A stretch of DNA of 64,000 nucleotides from the NCBI RefSeq assembly GCF_905147365.1, contig NC_056425.1, forward strand, positions 9,989,501 through 10,053,500. Reading direction: 5' to 3'. Of this stretch, positions 31,666 through 42,439 are shown piece by piece (position 1 is the first letter of the stretch; every line of letters begins with the position of its first letter). Origin of the DNA: Aricia agestis. Its lineage: Eukaryota; Arthropoda; Insecta; Lepidoptera; Lycaenidae. The translations under genes were made by a program, and so were the position numbers. The notes under the pieces were generated by a model. It saw only the letters and a program-made list of their open reading frames with translations, was not told the origin of the DNA and searched no databases.

Positions 31666-32007
31666 CAAATTTTGATACATTGATCCTTGTTAAAAATAAA
31701 AATACATAAACAAACTTACGTCCTCAATTTCAAATACTATTCGCACATCCCTTAATTTTAATAATCGTTTAAAATTGGCTCAACGATTCAATATAATTCC
31801 CAAAGTTGAATCTACCCTCAATAACTAGTTTTTGGCTATTTAGTTATGCATAATTTATTTATTTAATATTCAACCTTGTTCATTTGCATAGCCAAAATAG
31901 TTAAGTGAATAAATGTTGAATAAATGTTTATTATTATTATTATTATTAAGTGTTCATAAAATTTGCTAAATAATTAATTGTACAACTATTATGTAAATTA
32001 CATAAAT
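31666..32007. other. Unassigned A+T-rich sequence with (TTA)n
   Basis: A TTATTATTATTATTATTA run at 31930-31948 after GAATAAATG motifs suggests a retroposon tail, but the body is not identified. Confidence 0.35.
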
Positions 32008-32221
32008 ACTACTAAATGCGAAAGTTGGTGCTCTGTCCTTATGTCTGTCTGTTACCTCTTCACGCTCAATTCTCAAACCGCTGAACTGATTTTGTTAAAA
32101 TTTGATATGGAGATACATTGAGTCTCGAGAAAGGACATAGGGTACTTTTCATCCCGGAAAAATGTACAGTTCCCGCGCGATAAACCGATTTTGGCGCAAC
32201 GGAGTTGGGGCGCCATCTAGT
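32008..32221 (+). mobile_element. Helitron-like element, family H (complete)
   Basis: Begins TACTAAATGCGAAAG, has TTACCTCTTCACGC and CGCGCGATAAAC, and ends GCAACGGAGTTGGGGCGCC then ATCTAGT. Confidence 0.75.
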
Positions 32222-32251
32222 TATAATAATATTATAACTTATTAGTTTTTT

Positions 32252-32290
32252 GTAATCGTGCCTAATACCTAATGCATTAGGCACGATTAC
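32252..32290. repeat. 15-bp perfect hairpin
   Basis: GTAATCGTGCCTAAT, 9-nt loop, ATTAGGCACGATTAC. Confidence 0.75.
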
Positions 32291-32360
32291 AAATATTGAC
32301 ATAAATTATCTCTTCCAGGGCTGCTACTTTCACAGTGAACACATAAAATTATTATCACCA

Positions 32361-33415
32361 ACTGCCGCACTCAGAGGCAAATATTAATTTTACTTAAGAA
32401 CCTGCTGCCAAAGATATCAAAGCACGCTAGCCCCGCCTACACACCCCGCTATCCTCCAATCGTGATATAACGATTCCATGAATCGTGCCTGCATGAATTG
32501 TACTTTGCGCTGCAGCTAATAGAAAAATATCGCGTAACAACGGTTCCCGCATTATAGCACGATAGTAAAGGTCATAAGTCCCAAAAATGTTTTTAATGAT
32601 TATTTAAAAATTCAATACAATACTAATATTTCCTTTAGCTATTATTTTATAAAGTGTGTGATTGTTGTAGTGCAAGTTATTTAATGATAGTTACTTAATA
32701 AGTGTAACAGATATTTATTTGTTGAAAAGCCCAGAAAGATTCATAATTTCGAAATATATAAATATCGAGTCAAAATAAGTGAATCGTGTTTTCCGTTAAG
32801 CAAATATCAGATAAATATACAATGATTAAATAAATCTCAATTTAATTTAAGTCAATCGTCTTCCTGGATCGTAATACTTATTAGAAAACATAGCAAAATT
32901 GGGCAGCCCGCTCTTAACAGAAATTTAATATTTTAATTAAGAGTTTTACAGACAATATAATATTATAATATAAACGCCTCCATGGTCTAGTGGTACAGAG
33001 CGCGGCTTTTCACTCGAAGGTCGTGGGTTCGATTCTCGCGTTGGAAACATGCTATTTCCAAGTTTGGTTAGGACAATGCAGACTGATCACCTGATTGTCT
33101 GACAAGTAAGATGATCCATGCGTCGGATGGGCATGTAAAAAGTCGCTCCTGCGCCTGATCTCTCGCCAGTCGTGTCGGTCTGCCGTCCCACTGGGTTATG
33201 AGAGTAAAGGAATAGAGAGTGCTCTTGTGTACTGCGCACACACTTGGGCACTATAAAATTACTCCTGCGTAGCTGGCCTGGTTTCAATGAAACCGGCCAC
33301 CGTCACCGAAACCGGTGTGGGAGCTATTATTATTATTATAATATGGGATATTATCTGTCAAACTCTTCAATGAATTGAAGTTAACTCATCATTATGACCC
33401 TGAGTGCGGCCGTCA
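32361..33415. mobile_element. MITE, CACTCAGAGAC family, probably split by insertions
   Basis: ACTGCCGCACTCAGAGGC at the left, and ATGACCCTGAGTGCGGCCGT at the right. The 1-kb span is far longer than relatives of about 140 bp because a SINE (32975-33341) and about 570 bp of unassigned sequence lie inside. The pairing of these two ends is inferred. Confidence 0.45.
32975..33341 (+). mobile_element. tRNA-derived SINE, family 1 (full length)
   Basis: The head CGCCTCCATGGTCTAGTGGT holds an A box and GGTTCGATTCTC is a B box, so it has an RNA polymerase III promoter. The body follows (GTTAGGACAATGCAGACTGA, GCGCACACACTTGGGCACTA, CACCGTCACCGAAACCGGTG), and it ends in a TTATTATTATTAT tail. Other copies: 12597(-), 39230(-), 48766(-), 53439(+), 60638(-), 62731(+). 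Confidence 0.85.
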
Positions 33416-33845
33416 GTTTGGATACACCCTTCTTAAACGTAATGTATACCATATTGTATTATATACCAGTGTATGACAATTTATACAAACTCCACCATTT
33501 ACCTGAATCGTCGAAACCCCATTTCAGCGAAAACGCGACCAATGTCAAACACTCAACAGTAAAAGTAAAAGTACATTTTTGTTCGCATTGTTCTGTAAAC
33601 GTGACCTTGTTTAAGCACTTTTTAACTTTCAATTACTTTCCGTAATAAAGTACAATGTAACTTTTCCCTTGGCATATGGCTGGCCCAATTTGGCGCGGTG
33701 CCAATAGTGGTACCGATAACTGAATACTAGTCTGGCTTAGGGATGTCAACAACAGCTAAACACAATATTTCAAGAAGATGCGACTTTGGTGATTTAACTT
33801 TATAAGTATTGTCCGACCAAAACATAATTTACCCAAGTTTTTTAT
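33416..33845. other. Unassigned sequence
   Basis: An 83-codon plus frame (33394-33645) has no motif. Nothing else is recognised. Confidence 0.3.
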
Positions 33846-34059
33846 GGGATATATAAATAATATAAAAATAAGTGAAAGTCGGGTTTTCCTTGCTGACGCT
33901 ATAACTCCAGAACGCACGAAACAATTTCCACGCTTTTGCATTCGTTGGAAAGGTCTCGGGCTCTGTGAGGTCTATAGAAAAAAAATTCCAGAAAAAACTT
34001 CAAGAAAAAAACAGGGAAAATCATTTTATGGCAAAACAACGTTTGCCGGGACAGCTAGT
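33846..34059 (+). mobile_element. Helitron-like element, family C
   Basis: Starts GGATATATAAATAATATAAA and ends ATGGCAAAACAACGTTTGCC then GGGACAGCTAGT. The end is shared with family A but the body (TCCAGAACGCACGAAACAAT) is different. Confidence 0.6.
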
Positions 34060-34159
34060 GGATATAATATAAATGCAAAGTTTTCACGCTAGAGACAGCA
34101 CCAGTATAGACGGTAATCAAAAAGTTTTGTTAGACTTTTGACAACGTTTCTGTCAATAT

Positions 34160-34835
34160 TCTGATATAAGGCTGGCTTCTCACAGCGTGTGATATCACAA
34201 GCTGCGCCGCGCCGAGCCAGCTATTACGAGCGAGCACGAGCCACAGGCGAGCACGAGCCACCCCTTCTCACGGCGCGTTATATCACAAGCCGGTTTCACA
34301 TAATTTTATTAAATTAAATGAATTACATTTAATTTAATAAAATTACCGGCATAGATTGAAATGCAACCTAGTTGCCTAGTGAATAAAGTTGCATTTCATT
34401 AAAATTTATTTATTTAACGAAGTGACTTAGAGCAAAGGATATCTATTATCGTGTTAATAAAGTTTCATTTTACTTGAATTTTTGTCGGCTTGTGATATCA
34501 CGCGCCGTGAGAAGGGGTGGCTCGTGCTCGCCTGTTTACTCAAGCCACGCCTTTGAAGTTACCGACTTTAATCGGATCGGGACGCGCCTGCACGAGCCGC
34601 GCCGCGCCACCCCTTCACACGGCGCGTGGCTCGAGCGGGCGCGGCGCGGCTTGTGGTAGCACGCGCCGTGAGAACGCAACCACGCCACCACTTTCTTCGG
34701 GCGCGTGGCTCGAGCTGGCGCGTGATATTAAACGCGCCTGCTCGAGCCAGCCCGAGCCACCCCTTCACACGGCGCGTGGCTCGAGCGGGCGCGGCGCGGC
34801 TTGCGATAATACGCGCCGTGAGAAGGCACCGTAAG
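34160..34835. mobile_element. G+C-rich palindromic MITE cluster
   Basis: Repeated blocks GGCGCGTGGCTCGAGCGGGC, GCGGCGCGGCTTGTG and TTCTCACGGCGCGT in both orientations. The outer ends are GGCTTCTCACAGCGTG (34172) and CACGCC-type ACGCGCCGTGAGAAGGC (34810-34826). At least three units seem stacked or nested, with an A+T-rich insert at about 34290-34480. Arg/Ala-rich frames on both strands reflect composition. Confidence 0.6.
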
Positions 34836-34867
34836 AAGTGTGCAACATGTCTAGTCGGCTTATTTAC

Positions 34868-34930
34868 TGTATGACATACAGCGCTAGTAGCGTCCTCTGC
34901 TCCGACCTTTTGCGTTATATTCCCTATGTT
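34868..34930. repeat. Dispersed motif, second copy
   Basis: GCGCTAGTAGCGTCCTCTGC with TATTCCCTAT, matching 13966-14012. Confidence 0.45.
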
Positions 34931-35127
34931 GGCCAAATAGTATCGTATCTATATTATATTATGTAAGTATAATGTATTATGTATCTATTTATATATATTT
35001 ATAAGTATATTTATGATATTGTTATGTAAGTATGTTTATTTTTATTTATTTTTTATATCTCAGCATTTCAATAATATATTTTTAGCACTATACCCAAATC
35101 CAGCAATCTAATCCTCTCGCTTCAAAG

Positions 35128-35232
35128 GTTGCCTGGAAGAGATTGTATGCTTTCTTCTTATTTTTTATAAATATATTTTAAACTTTGGCTCTGTAATTTG
35201 ATTGTGCACAATAAAGTATATTTTATTTCATT
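35128..35232 (+). mobile_element. Retroposon 3' end
   Basis: GGTTGCCTGGAAGAGATTG and GTGCACAATAAAGTATATTT form the usual close of a common lepidopteran non-LTR 3' UTR. No coding part is present. Confidence 0.5.
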
Positions 35233-35334
35233 TTTATTTAAATCTGAAGCCAAACCTTCGAGAAAATTTAACGTCTTTTAAGTACTAAAACTTTTAGTAA
35301 CATGATTTCAATTTCCGAAACTTAAATTAAAAAC

Positions 35335-35400
35335 AATATTATGTAAATATGTACCATGTTTGTAGTGGCAAATAAAACTTATTATTATTATTAAATATAG
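35335..35400 (+). mobile_element. Retroposon tail with (TTA)n
   Basis: GTAGTGGCAAATAAAACTTA followed by TTATTATTATTA. Confidence 0.4.
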
Positions 35401-35647
35401 GATATTTCCATGATAGTTAAATATAGAAACGTGATAGTAAACACAATTTCGGAATATTGGAAATTCGTAATACTCAACTGTTGACAGTTGCGGTAACAGT
35501 TCGTACAATTTCGACGTTTATTTTCTACAAAATCAATGATATTCTATGTTACTAACGTACAAAATGAACTATGGCTTTGGCCATTATTTCGAACAAAATT
35601 AGTAAATTTTTTAAATTTAAAATCTATGTCTTATATCCTTTGTGGAT

Positions 35648-35883
35648 CTATTAGATAACGCCGGCCCCAAAATTCGTTTATCATGCGGGAACCATACATT
35701 TTTCCAGGATAAAAAGTATCCTACGTCCTTTAAATGGAATTAAAGTATTTCCATGCCAAATTTCAGTGAAATCGGTTCAGCGACTTGGGCGTGAAGAGGT
35801 GACAGATATACAGATAGACAGACAGACATACAGACAGACAGACATACAGACAGACAGACAGACACACTTTCGCATTTATGATC
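35648..35883 (-). mobile_element. Helitron-like element, family H with expanded GACA run
   Basis: The family order is intact. The GACAGACA/GACATACA block at 35814-35870 is longer than in most copies. It sits head to head with the family G element at 35882. Confidence 0.7.
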
Positions 35884-36109
35884 TATATATATAAAACTCA
35901 AAGGTGACTGACATGGTGATCTATCAACGCACAGCCCAAACCACTGGACGGATCGGGCTGTAATTTTGCATGCAGGTAGATGTTATGACGAAGGTATCCG
36001 CTAAGAAAGGATTTTGATAAATTCCAACCCCAAGGGGTTAAAATAGGGGATGAAAGTTTGTGTATAATAATACTTCTTAACGCGAGCGAAGCCGCGGGCA
36101 AAAGCTCGT
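35882..36109 (+). mobile_element. Helitron-like element, family G (complete)
   Basis: TCTATATATATAAAACTC start, and GCGAGCGAAGCCGCGGGC hairpin region, then AAAAGCTCGT. Confidence 0.75.
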
Positions 36110-36424
36110 ATTAGTATATATTATATGGAAGTATAGATACATTAAGGATGTTTCAAGCCACTATTACTGAAATAGCCCTTGTGAAAGGGAAAAGGTAGAC
36201 GCAGTAAAGGGCAATTACTAGTAACGTAAATATACTTAGGGGTGGCGTAGTTGGGCCATTTGGACAATCTAACAATGTGTCAATATTTAAATGTTTGTTC
36301 CACTTTGGGCACAAGTGTTCCCCATGTGTCCCCTGCTGAGTAGACATGGGCTCAGCTCTGAGACACCGTTTTCTTATAGAAAGCGATGCAACTGTTATAC
36401 TCGTACACCTGTATCAATACGACG
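36110..36424. other. Unassigned sequence
   Basis: Nothing recognised. Confidence 0.3.
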
Positions 36425-36705
36425 CATTGACGACCTCTGTGGCTCAGTTGGTGACGCGTTGGTAGCGCAAGCCCCGCGGGTTCGAATCCCGCCGACGGAA
36501 CAAAAAGTTTTTAATGTTCCTGGGTCTTGGATGTATATTAAAATATATATTATGTATGATATAATAAAAATCTTTAATATATGTATAATATAAAAGTATT
36601 AAATATATATCCGTTGTCTGGTACCCGTAACACAAGTCCTTCGGATACTTAGCACGGGGCCAGACTGACGTGGTGTGAAGCGTCCATAGATATTATTTAT
36701 TTAAA
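36425..36705 (+). mobile_element. tRNA-derived SINE, family 2
   Basis: The head ACCTCTGTGGCTCAGTTGGT (A box) and GGTTCGAATCCC (B box) lie about 35 bp apart. The body is GTTCCTGGGTCTTGGATG, then CCGTTGTCTGGTACCCGTAA and CACGGGGCCAGACTGACGTG. Related pieces are at 51482-51550 (head, minus) and 52662-52710 (tail). Confidence 0.8.
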
Positions 36706-36716
36706 AAAAATGCTAG

Positions 36717-36958
36717 TTAATAAATGCGAAAGTGTGCCTGTCTGTCTGTCTGTCATTCTGTCTATTCATATGACTGTCTGTCTGTCCGTGTGTCTGTCTA
36801 TCTTCAAGCTCAAACCGCTTAACCGAAATTGCTGAAATTTGGTATGGAGATACTTTGAGTCTCGGAAAAGGACATGGGATAGTTTTTATCCCGGATAATG
36901 TACGTTTCCCGAGCGATAAACGAATTTTGGGGTAACGGAGTTGGGAGCGTCATCTAGT
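36717..36958 (+). mobile_element. Helitron-like element, family H (complete)
   Basis: TTAATAAATGCGAAAGTGTG at the left with a CTGTCTGTCTGTCTGT block. Ends GTAACGGAGTTGGGAGCGTC then ATCTAGT. Confidence 0.75.
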
Positions 36959-37188
36959 GTACAAAAAAATTGTGTGGCACTCGAAGACTGCCGCGGTAAA
37001 GCTATTGCATTACATTTTTTTTTTAACTTATGCAATTATAATTCGTATACGTATGTTCGCACGCACACAAACACAGTGGGAAAGTTTGACAACGCCGCAC
37101 CATCAGAGTGTTAGCTTTATTAGTTACGGAATTTCTTGATTCGGTCGCCGCGCTCAAAGCCCGTGATAATAGCTGTGCAATCCATACT

Positions 37189-37218
37189 TCCATACTAATA
37201 TTATAAATGCGAAAGTGT

Positions 37219-37249
<31 letters not shown>

Positions 37250-37411
37250 ACCTCTTCACGCCCAAACCACTGGACCGATTTTGCTGAAATTTGGCATGGA
37301 GATACTTTGAGTCCCGGGAAAGGACATAGGATACTTTTTATCCCGGAAAAATGTACAGTTCTCACGCAATAAACGAATTTTGGCGCAAAGGAGTTACGGG
37401 CGTCACCTAGT
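37189..37411 (+). mobile_element. Helitron-like element, family H (complete)
   Basis: Starts TCCATACTAATATTATAAAT, has the GTCTGTCTG run, and ends AGGAGTTACGGGCGTCACCTAGT. Confidence 0.75.
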
Positions 37412-37690
37412 AGCTTAATAATACTAATGTATATTGTATACGACATGTATAATTGTATAATATGTGAGAACTGAGACTACATAACGACCATCCGCATTAA
37501 TTTGTCTCTGGGGAAGTGTCGGACAAAAACTTCAGATCAATTTATCCGAGGGTTTTTATATCTCGGACGTCGCCTCCCCTTAAATTTCATCAACTTTTTC
37601 TCCGCTTGATCATCTCTCTGTTTATATTGGGACTCGTTTATATCATTTAATGTTGCCAAATTTATTTAAACGTGTATTTCTCGTTACATA

Positions 37691-37981
37691 ATGAAGTATA
37701 ATGTTTTTGAAGTTAAAAGTTATTTAGCGACTATTGTGATATTGTTATGGACTAGTTTTGTATCAAAACATAACTTTACCATGGTTAGAAAAACAATCTA
37801 CAAGGAGATGATCAAAAAAGATTTTCCAAAAAGTTTTCATCAAATCCTACTACAGGTCAATATAAAAGATTTTTCCTACATATTGTCAGGATATAGAGCT
37901 ATCAATAAAAAAGTAGAAACGACGACTTTCACGAACAATTTTTCAACCAATACAGGCTCGAATTTCCTGAAAAATCTGCGG
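37691..37981 (+). CDS. Candidate exon 1 of a small secreted basic protein (unknown)
   Basis: ATG at 37691 opens 97 codons to a possible splice donor CGG|GTATGT at 37981/37982. The first 26 residues (MKYNVFEVKS YLATIVILLW TSFVSK) look like a signal peptide with an 11-residue hydrophobic core. The rest is Lys/Asn/Phe-rich, with NFT and NFS sequons. No domain is recognised. The donor is in phase 0, and the acceptor at 38276 also gives phase 0. A MITE lies in the intron. Composition is close to random A+T-rich sequence, so a chance frame is a real alternative. It may be a complete 157-residue protein with exon 2, or part of a larger gene. Confidence 0.28.
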
Positions 37982-38049
37982 GTATGTTGTTTTTTATTGG
38001 TAACGAAAAAAATATAAAAAATAGTTTTTTTTTTGCTGACCCCGTAGGA

Positions 38050-38157
38050 CTAGGCCACAACACGGCGTTGCGACGTCGTATCGCAAAAACAACCTTTGAA
38101 AAGCAATGTATTTTTTTGCGATGCGACGCCGCAACGCAGTGTAAGTTGTCGCCTGGC
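38050..38157. mobile_element. Palindromic MITE in the candidate intron
   Basis: Arms of about 45 bp pair CGGCGTTGCGACGTCGTATC and GCAAAAA with TTTTTGCGATGCGACGCCGC and their flanks. Confidence 0.7.
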
Positions 38158-38276
38158 CCGTAGGACCAAGGCGGAGATTGCATTGAATTCAAGGTAGGCT
38201 TCACAATCTAAAACCGATCAGTGCTCTACGTATAATATTTTACATCGCTGGAATTAATATTCCTTCTATACCACAG

Positions 38277-38459
38277 ATGGAGAAATTGTTACGAAACGAA
38301 ACCCAAAAGCGTCGGCGACTGTCTGAAAATAAAATTCATAGACGAAATCGTTTAAAACTGCGCAGTTTTCGGTTAAAAATAAAAGGCGAGTTAAAAATAA
38401 TGGCGCGCTTTCTTATAATGCCGTCCACAAAATGGCGCCGAGAGCTGCCAGAATACTAG
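38277..38459 (+). CDS. Candidate exon 2 of the small secreted basic protein
   Basis: Preceded by CCTTCTATACCACAG, a reasonable acceptor, at 38276. The frame continues in phase 0 for 60 codons to TAG at 38457-38459. It is strongly basic: RNETQKRRRLSENKIHRRNR, then LKLRSFRLKIKG and a C-terminus KWRRELPEY. AATAAA is at 38731-38736, about 270 bp downstream. Taken alone it could start at its own ATG. No homology is recognised. Confidence 0.28.
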   Translation: MEKLLRNETQKRRRLSENKIHRRNRLKLRSFRLKIKGELKIMARFLIMPSTKWRRELPEY

Positions 38460-39229
38460 GGCTTTTGAAATGACACTTTAACACTCCAACGGGTATCTAT
38501 CAAGTGCTTAGAAATAATTTATTATTTTACTTTCTTGGATAAAATACAAAATTTTCTTACTCATTGTCTAATTATGCTACAAAAATAATTCACCTAAGTA
38601 ATTAAAATACAAGTTTCATCCTGTTGCATCGTTCGCGTAAATTAGTGCTCCTAGGTTCCCTATTTACAACCTAAGGGGTGTAATAATTATAAAACATTTT
38701 TTGTCGTTCAAAACATATTTTGTTTCTAATAATAAAAATCATCCTATTATACTTTTTGTGCCTTGAAAAATATATTGTGTACAAAGTTACAAAATTTCAT
38801 GATGTTGGTTTAGAGAATTTTACGTAAAAGCGTAACAAAGAAACTTACGTTTACACTTACGTTTTAAAATGTCCACAGGCTAATAAAAAACGATGGGGAA
38901 AATCTTCGCATAATTTTATGAAAATAGAATTATAATTTAACAAAATTGATGCGATATTAAAACAAAGAGGTTCTATTAGAATAAGTTTGAATTATGTATG
39001 AGAATATGAAATTATAATATGAAAATAACAGCGTACTAAATATTTTTAATACCAATTTTGCTAAAATTAGCTTTCCAGGCTGTTCGACACCCACTGTGAT
39101 AATAATCATTTTACAGTCCTGTTCGCGTTATTTTAACTGACTTCCAAAAAAGGAGAATGTTCTGTATTCGGCTATTTATATATTTTTTCGTCCCAATGAA
39201 ATCTGAACAAACACACACACACACTTTTA
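38460..39229. other. A+T-rich sequence downstream of the candidate gene
   Basis: ATTAAA (about 38602) and AATAAA (38731) could serve as poly(A) signals. Nothing else is recognised. Confidence 0.35.
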
Positions 39230-39350
39230 CTAACACCAGTTTTGGTGACGGTAGCCAGTTTGATTGAAACTAGGCAAATCTACGCAGGGGTAATTTATAG
39301 TGCCCAAGTATGTGCGCAGTCCATAAGAGCTCCTTTAATTTCATATCGTA
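39230..39350 (-). mobile_element. tRNA-derived SINE, family 1 (3' part, diverged)
   Basis: CCAGTTTTGGTGACGGTAGC and GTGCCCAAGTATGTGCGCAG match the body in reverse. The tRNA head is lost. Confidence 0.6.
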
Positions 39351-39492
39351 TTGGGACGGACTCACGGTTGGAGAAAAGTAACACCTTTAAAATGCCCACT
39401 TTTATCTTTATTGCCAGATAATAATTTGATCAGTTCATTGTTATAACCAAAATTAGAAATTTTAAAAAATCTTACGAGAGAATCAAATTAAT

Positions 39493-39838
39493 ACGTGGGA
39501 GAGCCATGCTTCGGCACGAATGGGCCGACTCGCCCGGATAAATACCAAGTTCTCACAGAAAACCGGCGTGAAACAGCGCTTGCGCTGTGTTTCGTCGAGT
39601 GAGTGAGTTTACCGGAGGCCCAATCCCCTAACCCCTACCCTATTCCCTTCCCTACCCTCAACTATTACCCTTCCCTTCCCTACCCTCCCCTATTACCCTA
39701 TTCCCTCTTAAAAGGCCGGCAACGCACTTGCAGCTCTTCTGATGCTGCGAGTGTCCATGGGCGACGGAAGTTGCTTTCCATCAGGTGACCCGTTTGCTCG
39801 TTTGCCCCCTTATTTCATTTAAAAAAAAAAAAAAAAAA
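39493..39838 (+). mobile_element. A-tailed retroposon (full length)
   Basis: ACGTGGGAGAGCCATGCTTC start, polypyrimidine block at about 39625-39700, CATCAGGTGACCCGTTTGCT, then 18 A residues (39820-39838). It is the best reference copy of this family in the window. Confidence 0.75.
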
Positions 39839-40309
39839 TAATAGAACAATTTTTTTATTGCTATAAAGCTAATTTTTTGTGACAAAAAAGCTAGTTTTGA
39901 TAAGACGAACAACATTTTTATCTACAAAAATCTTGAAAGTGGTAGCTAACAGAAATAGAAAGGATTTCATACTTTGACTTGATGGTCCTAAAATATAGAT
40001 TGTTCTATTCGTAGGACAATGTTACTCTTAAATTGTTTAACTATTAACCTATCAATATACAAAAAATCAGCTTGTTAGGGTTCCGTTTTAGGGTTCAGTA
40101 GTCAACCAAGTTTTGTTGTTCTAGGGCTCCCGTACTATAACGACCTCCAAAGAGCCACGCTCCTACTGGACTACGTAGCTTTCATCTTTATAGTATTAGT
40201 ATCATTCGTAGTTTAGTATTATACAGTGTGTTAGTGTAAACACCGTTATCCTTGAAACCATCAAATGAGCCCGTCAAAATGAACAACTTTTTAAAAGCTT
40301 TTATTTAAC
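39839..40309. other. Unassigned sequence with a repeat fragment
   Basis: Positions 40069-40165 (GCTTGTTAGGGTTCCGTTTT, GGGCTCCCGTACTATAACGA) resemble the insect-type repeat at 6176. The rest is A+T-rich. Confidence 0.4.
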
Positions 40310-40935
40310 TTGCTCTGTATGTATGTAAGTATGTATGTTACGGTGGAATTTTGGAACTCAATTTTAATGTAGATATATTTAACCGATTGAGCTGAAATTT
40401 TGCATACGCGTTTAGTTTTGATGACCATGCACGATAAAGTATGTGACATCACTCTAAATCCAATATGGCCGACCATCCAAGATGGCGAAATAATTATTTT
40501 CTATGCAGTCCTACAATATGGATATTAAACGAAAGGGATTTTTGAGAGTAACTCGAAAATGAATATAGTTTCATTCTACATCCAACATGGTGGCTCATCC
40601 AAGATAGGGGAATAGTTATTTTTAATGCACTTCTGCAATATGGGTATCAAATGAAGGGGCTCATTGAAAGTAACTCGAAAACGAATGTAACGTCATTCTA
40701 CATCCAATATGGCGGCTCATCCAAGATACGGGAATAGTTATTTTTAATGCACTTCTGCAATATGGGTATTAAATGAAAGGACTTATTGAGAGTAACTCGG
40801 AAACGAATGTAATGGCATTCTATATCCAATATGGCAGCTTAGCCGAGACAGGGGAATAGTTATTTTAACACTTCTGCAATATGGGTATCAAATAAAAGGG
40901 CTCATTGAGAGTAAATTGAAAAATAATATTCAAAT
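40310..40935. repeat. 122-bp tandem repeat with lead-in
   Basis: Four units start at TCCAATATGG-type sequence at 40459, 40581, 40703 and 40825. Each contains CAAGATAGGGGAATAGTTAT, CTTCTGCAATATGGGTATCA and GAGAGTAACTCGAAAACGAA. A lead-in (GAGCTGAAATTTTGCATACG) precedes unit 1. A related, non-tandem copy is at 49900-50150. Confidence 0.85.
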
Positions 40936-41185
40936 CTTGTCGTGTCGTGCGTGTCATGTCGTGTCTTGTCGTGACATAACGTGACGTGACGTGACGTTAC
41001 GTGTCGTGACGTGACGTTACGTGTCGTGACGTGACGTTACGTGTCGTGTCGCGACTTTACGTGACGTTAAGTGACGTGACGTTACGTGTCGTGTCGTGAC
41101 TTTACGTGATGTCACGTGACGTGACGTTACGTGTCATGCCGTGACTTTACGTGACGTCACGTGACGTGACGTGAAATGACGGGAC
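40936..41185. repeat. CGTGA-type pentanucleotide minisatellite
   Basis: About 50 degenerate units such as GTGACGTGACGTTACGTGTC. It follows the last 122-bp unit directly. It is rich in ACGT, CACGTG and TGACGT words. Confidence 0.85.
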
Positions 41186-42304
41186 TGACAGCCGGGTTTC
41201 ATAAAATGCCCGGTTGAATCCTGTCACTTTTGTTAAATGAAATTTAACTTTTTAGTAATGCAGAAATCTAGCCAGAGATAACTAAAAAACAAAAAATAAA
41301 TAAACAAAAAACTTTTTGAAAAAAAGCTTTTATTTTAATAGTCTAAAAAGAAGAAAATAAACTCCTTCAAAATTTTAACTATTAAGTTATAACCTCAATA
41401 TATTATACAATTTGCATGATAATAAAAGCTTGTCGCGTGATTTGTAAATAAACTAGTAGGTACTTACCAATTTTTATATTTAACTGAGTAAATTGATATT
41501 ATATTTTTATTTTAATAAAATCAAGTAAGTACTGATAGATTGTTAAGTCTCGCGCCATATTTTTTAGCCCATACATCTGTATTTTCCCCAAATTGTAAGA
41601 CTAAATATTATGGAATAGTGGAATAGTGCGATTATTATTATAGTTGCTGTTTGACTAGCTTTCAGAAAGACACAGATACAAAAACGCAGACAAACAAAGT
41701 TAATTTAAAACATATTAAACTTATCACACGTCCTTTTATTTTCGTCGTGGGTTAACGTCTACAAAATTGACATGAAATGTTTGAACTTTCATGGGGTTGA
41801 AACACTACTTTGTTTTTAAGGTTTTACCTACACCCGCGAAAACGCGCGTTTAGACATCATAGTGCGAGATCACAAGGAATATAGTATGTAATGATTTATT
41901 TAAATAGCGGCGCGGTCGCGCTGTCATTTACATATCTCGCGGTCCAGCCACCAAAACGCTTGTTTGCGCCGCCGCCGCATCTAATTCCAGCCTCAGAGGA
42001 TTCAGACGAGATCTAAGCTGTATTAATGTTGAATTAAAACACTGTCAGAGTTTCCACGCTGTATTTGTAATGTAAAATCTGAACGCACTGGCACGCGTCG
42101 GCAATTCCGTAGGAATATCGCTGTTGTAAGCGGTTTGTATTGCTATACGTACAAAGGACATATTATATTTTAGTACCGTGGGTTTAATCAGTTGTTCTCC
42201 ATTTTAATCAACTTAAAGCGGAGGAAATATTCGGATGTATTTTACTTATATTTTTATTACTTACAATGACGTTGAAAGGAAGGATTTTAGTAATCTTATC
42301 TAAT
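41186..42304. other. Unassigned intergenic sequence
   Basis: A small palindrome CCGGGTTTCATAAAATGCCCGG-like (about 41194-41215) lies at the left edge. The rest shows no repeat end or supported frame. Confidence 0.35.
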
Positions 42305-42400
42305 ACTAGCTGAATCTGCAAACGTTGTTTTGCCATAACCTCTTGGAGATCGGTCAAAACTCCATATAAAAGTTTTCAGGTGAACTTCCTACTCAGTAAG
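42305..42400 (-). mobile_element. Helitron-like element, family C/A end fragment
   Basis: ACTAGCTGAATCTGCAAACG and TTGTTTTGCCATAA are the reverse of the family C 3' end with two changes. Confidence 0.5.
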
Positions 42401-42439
42401 AGTTGGGTCAGTCCGAGTTATGATAATCCCGGGCACAAC

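Noticed and set aside
32975..33050. Functional tRNA gene at the SINE head
   Set aside because: A and B boxes are present but the acceptor stem does not pair and the sequence runs into a SINE body seen in seven places.
34474..34936. Arg/Ala-rich ORFs on both strands
   Set aside because: They follow from the G+C-rich palindromic repeats.
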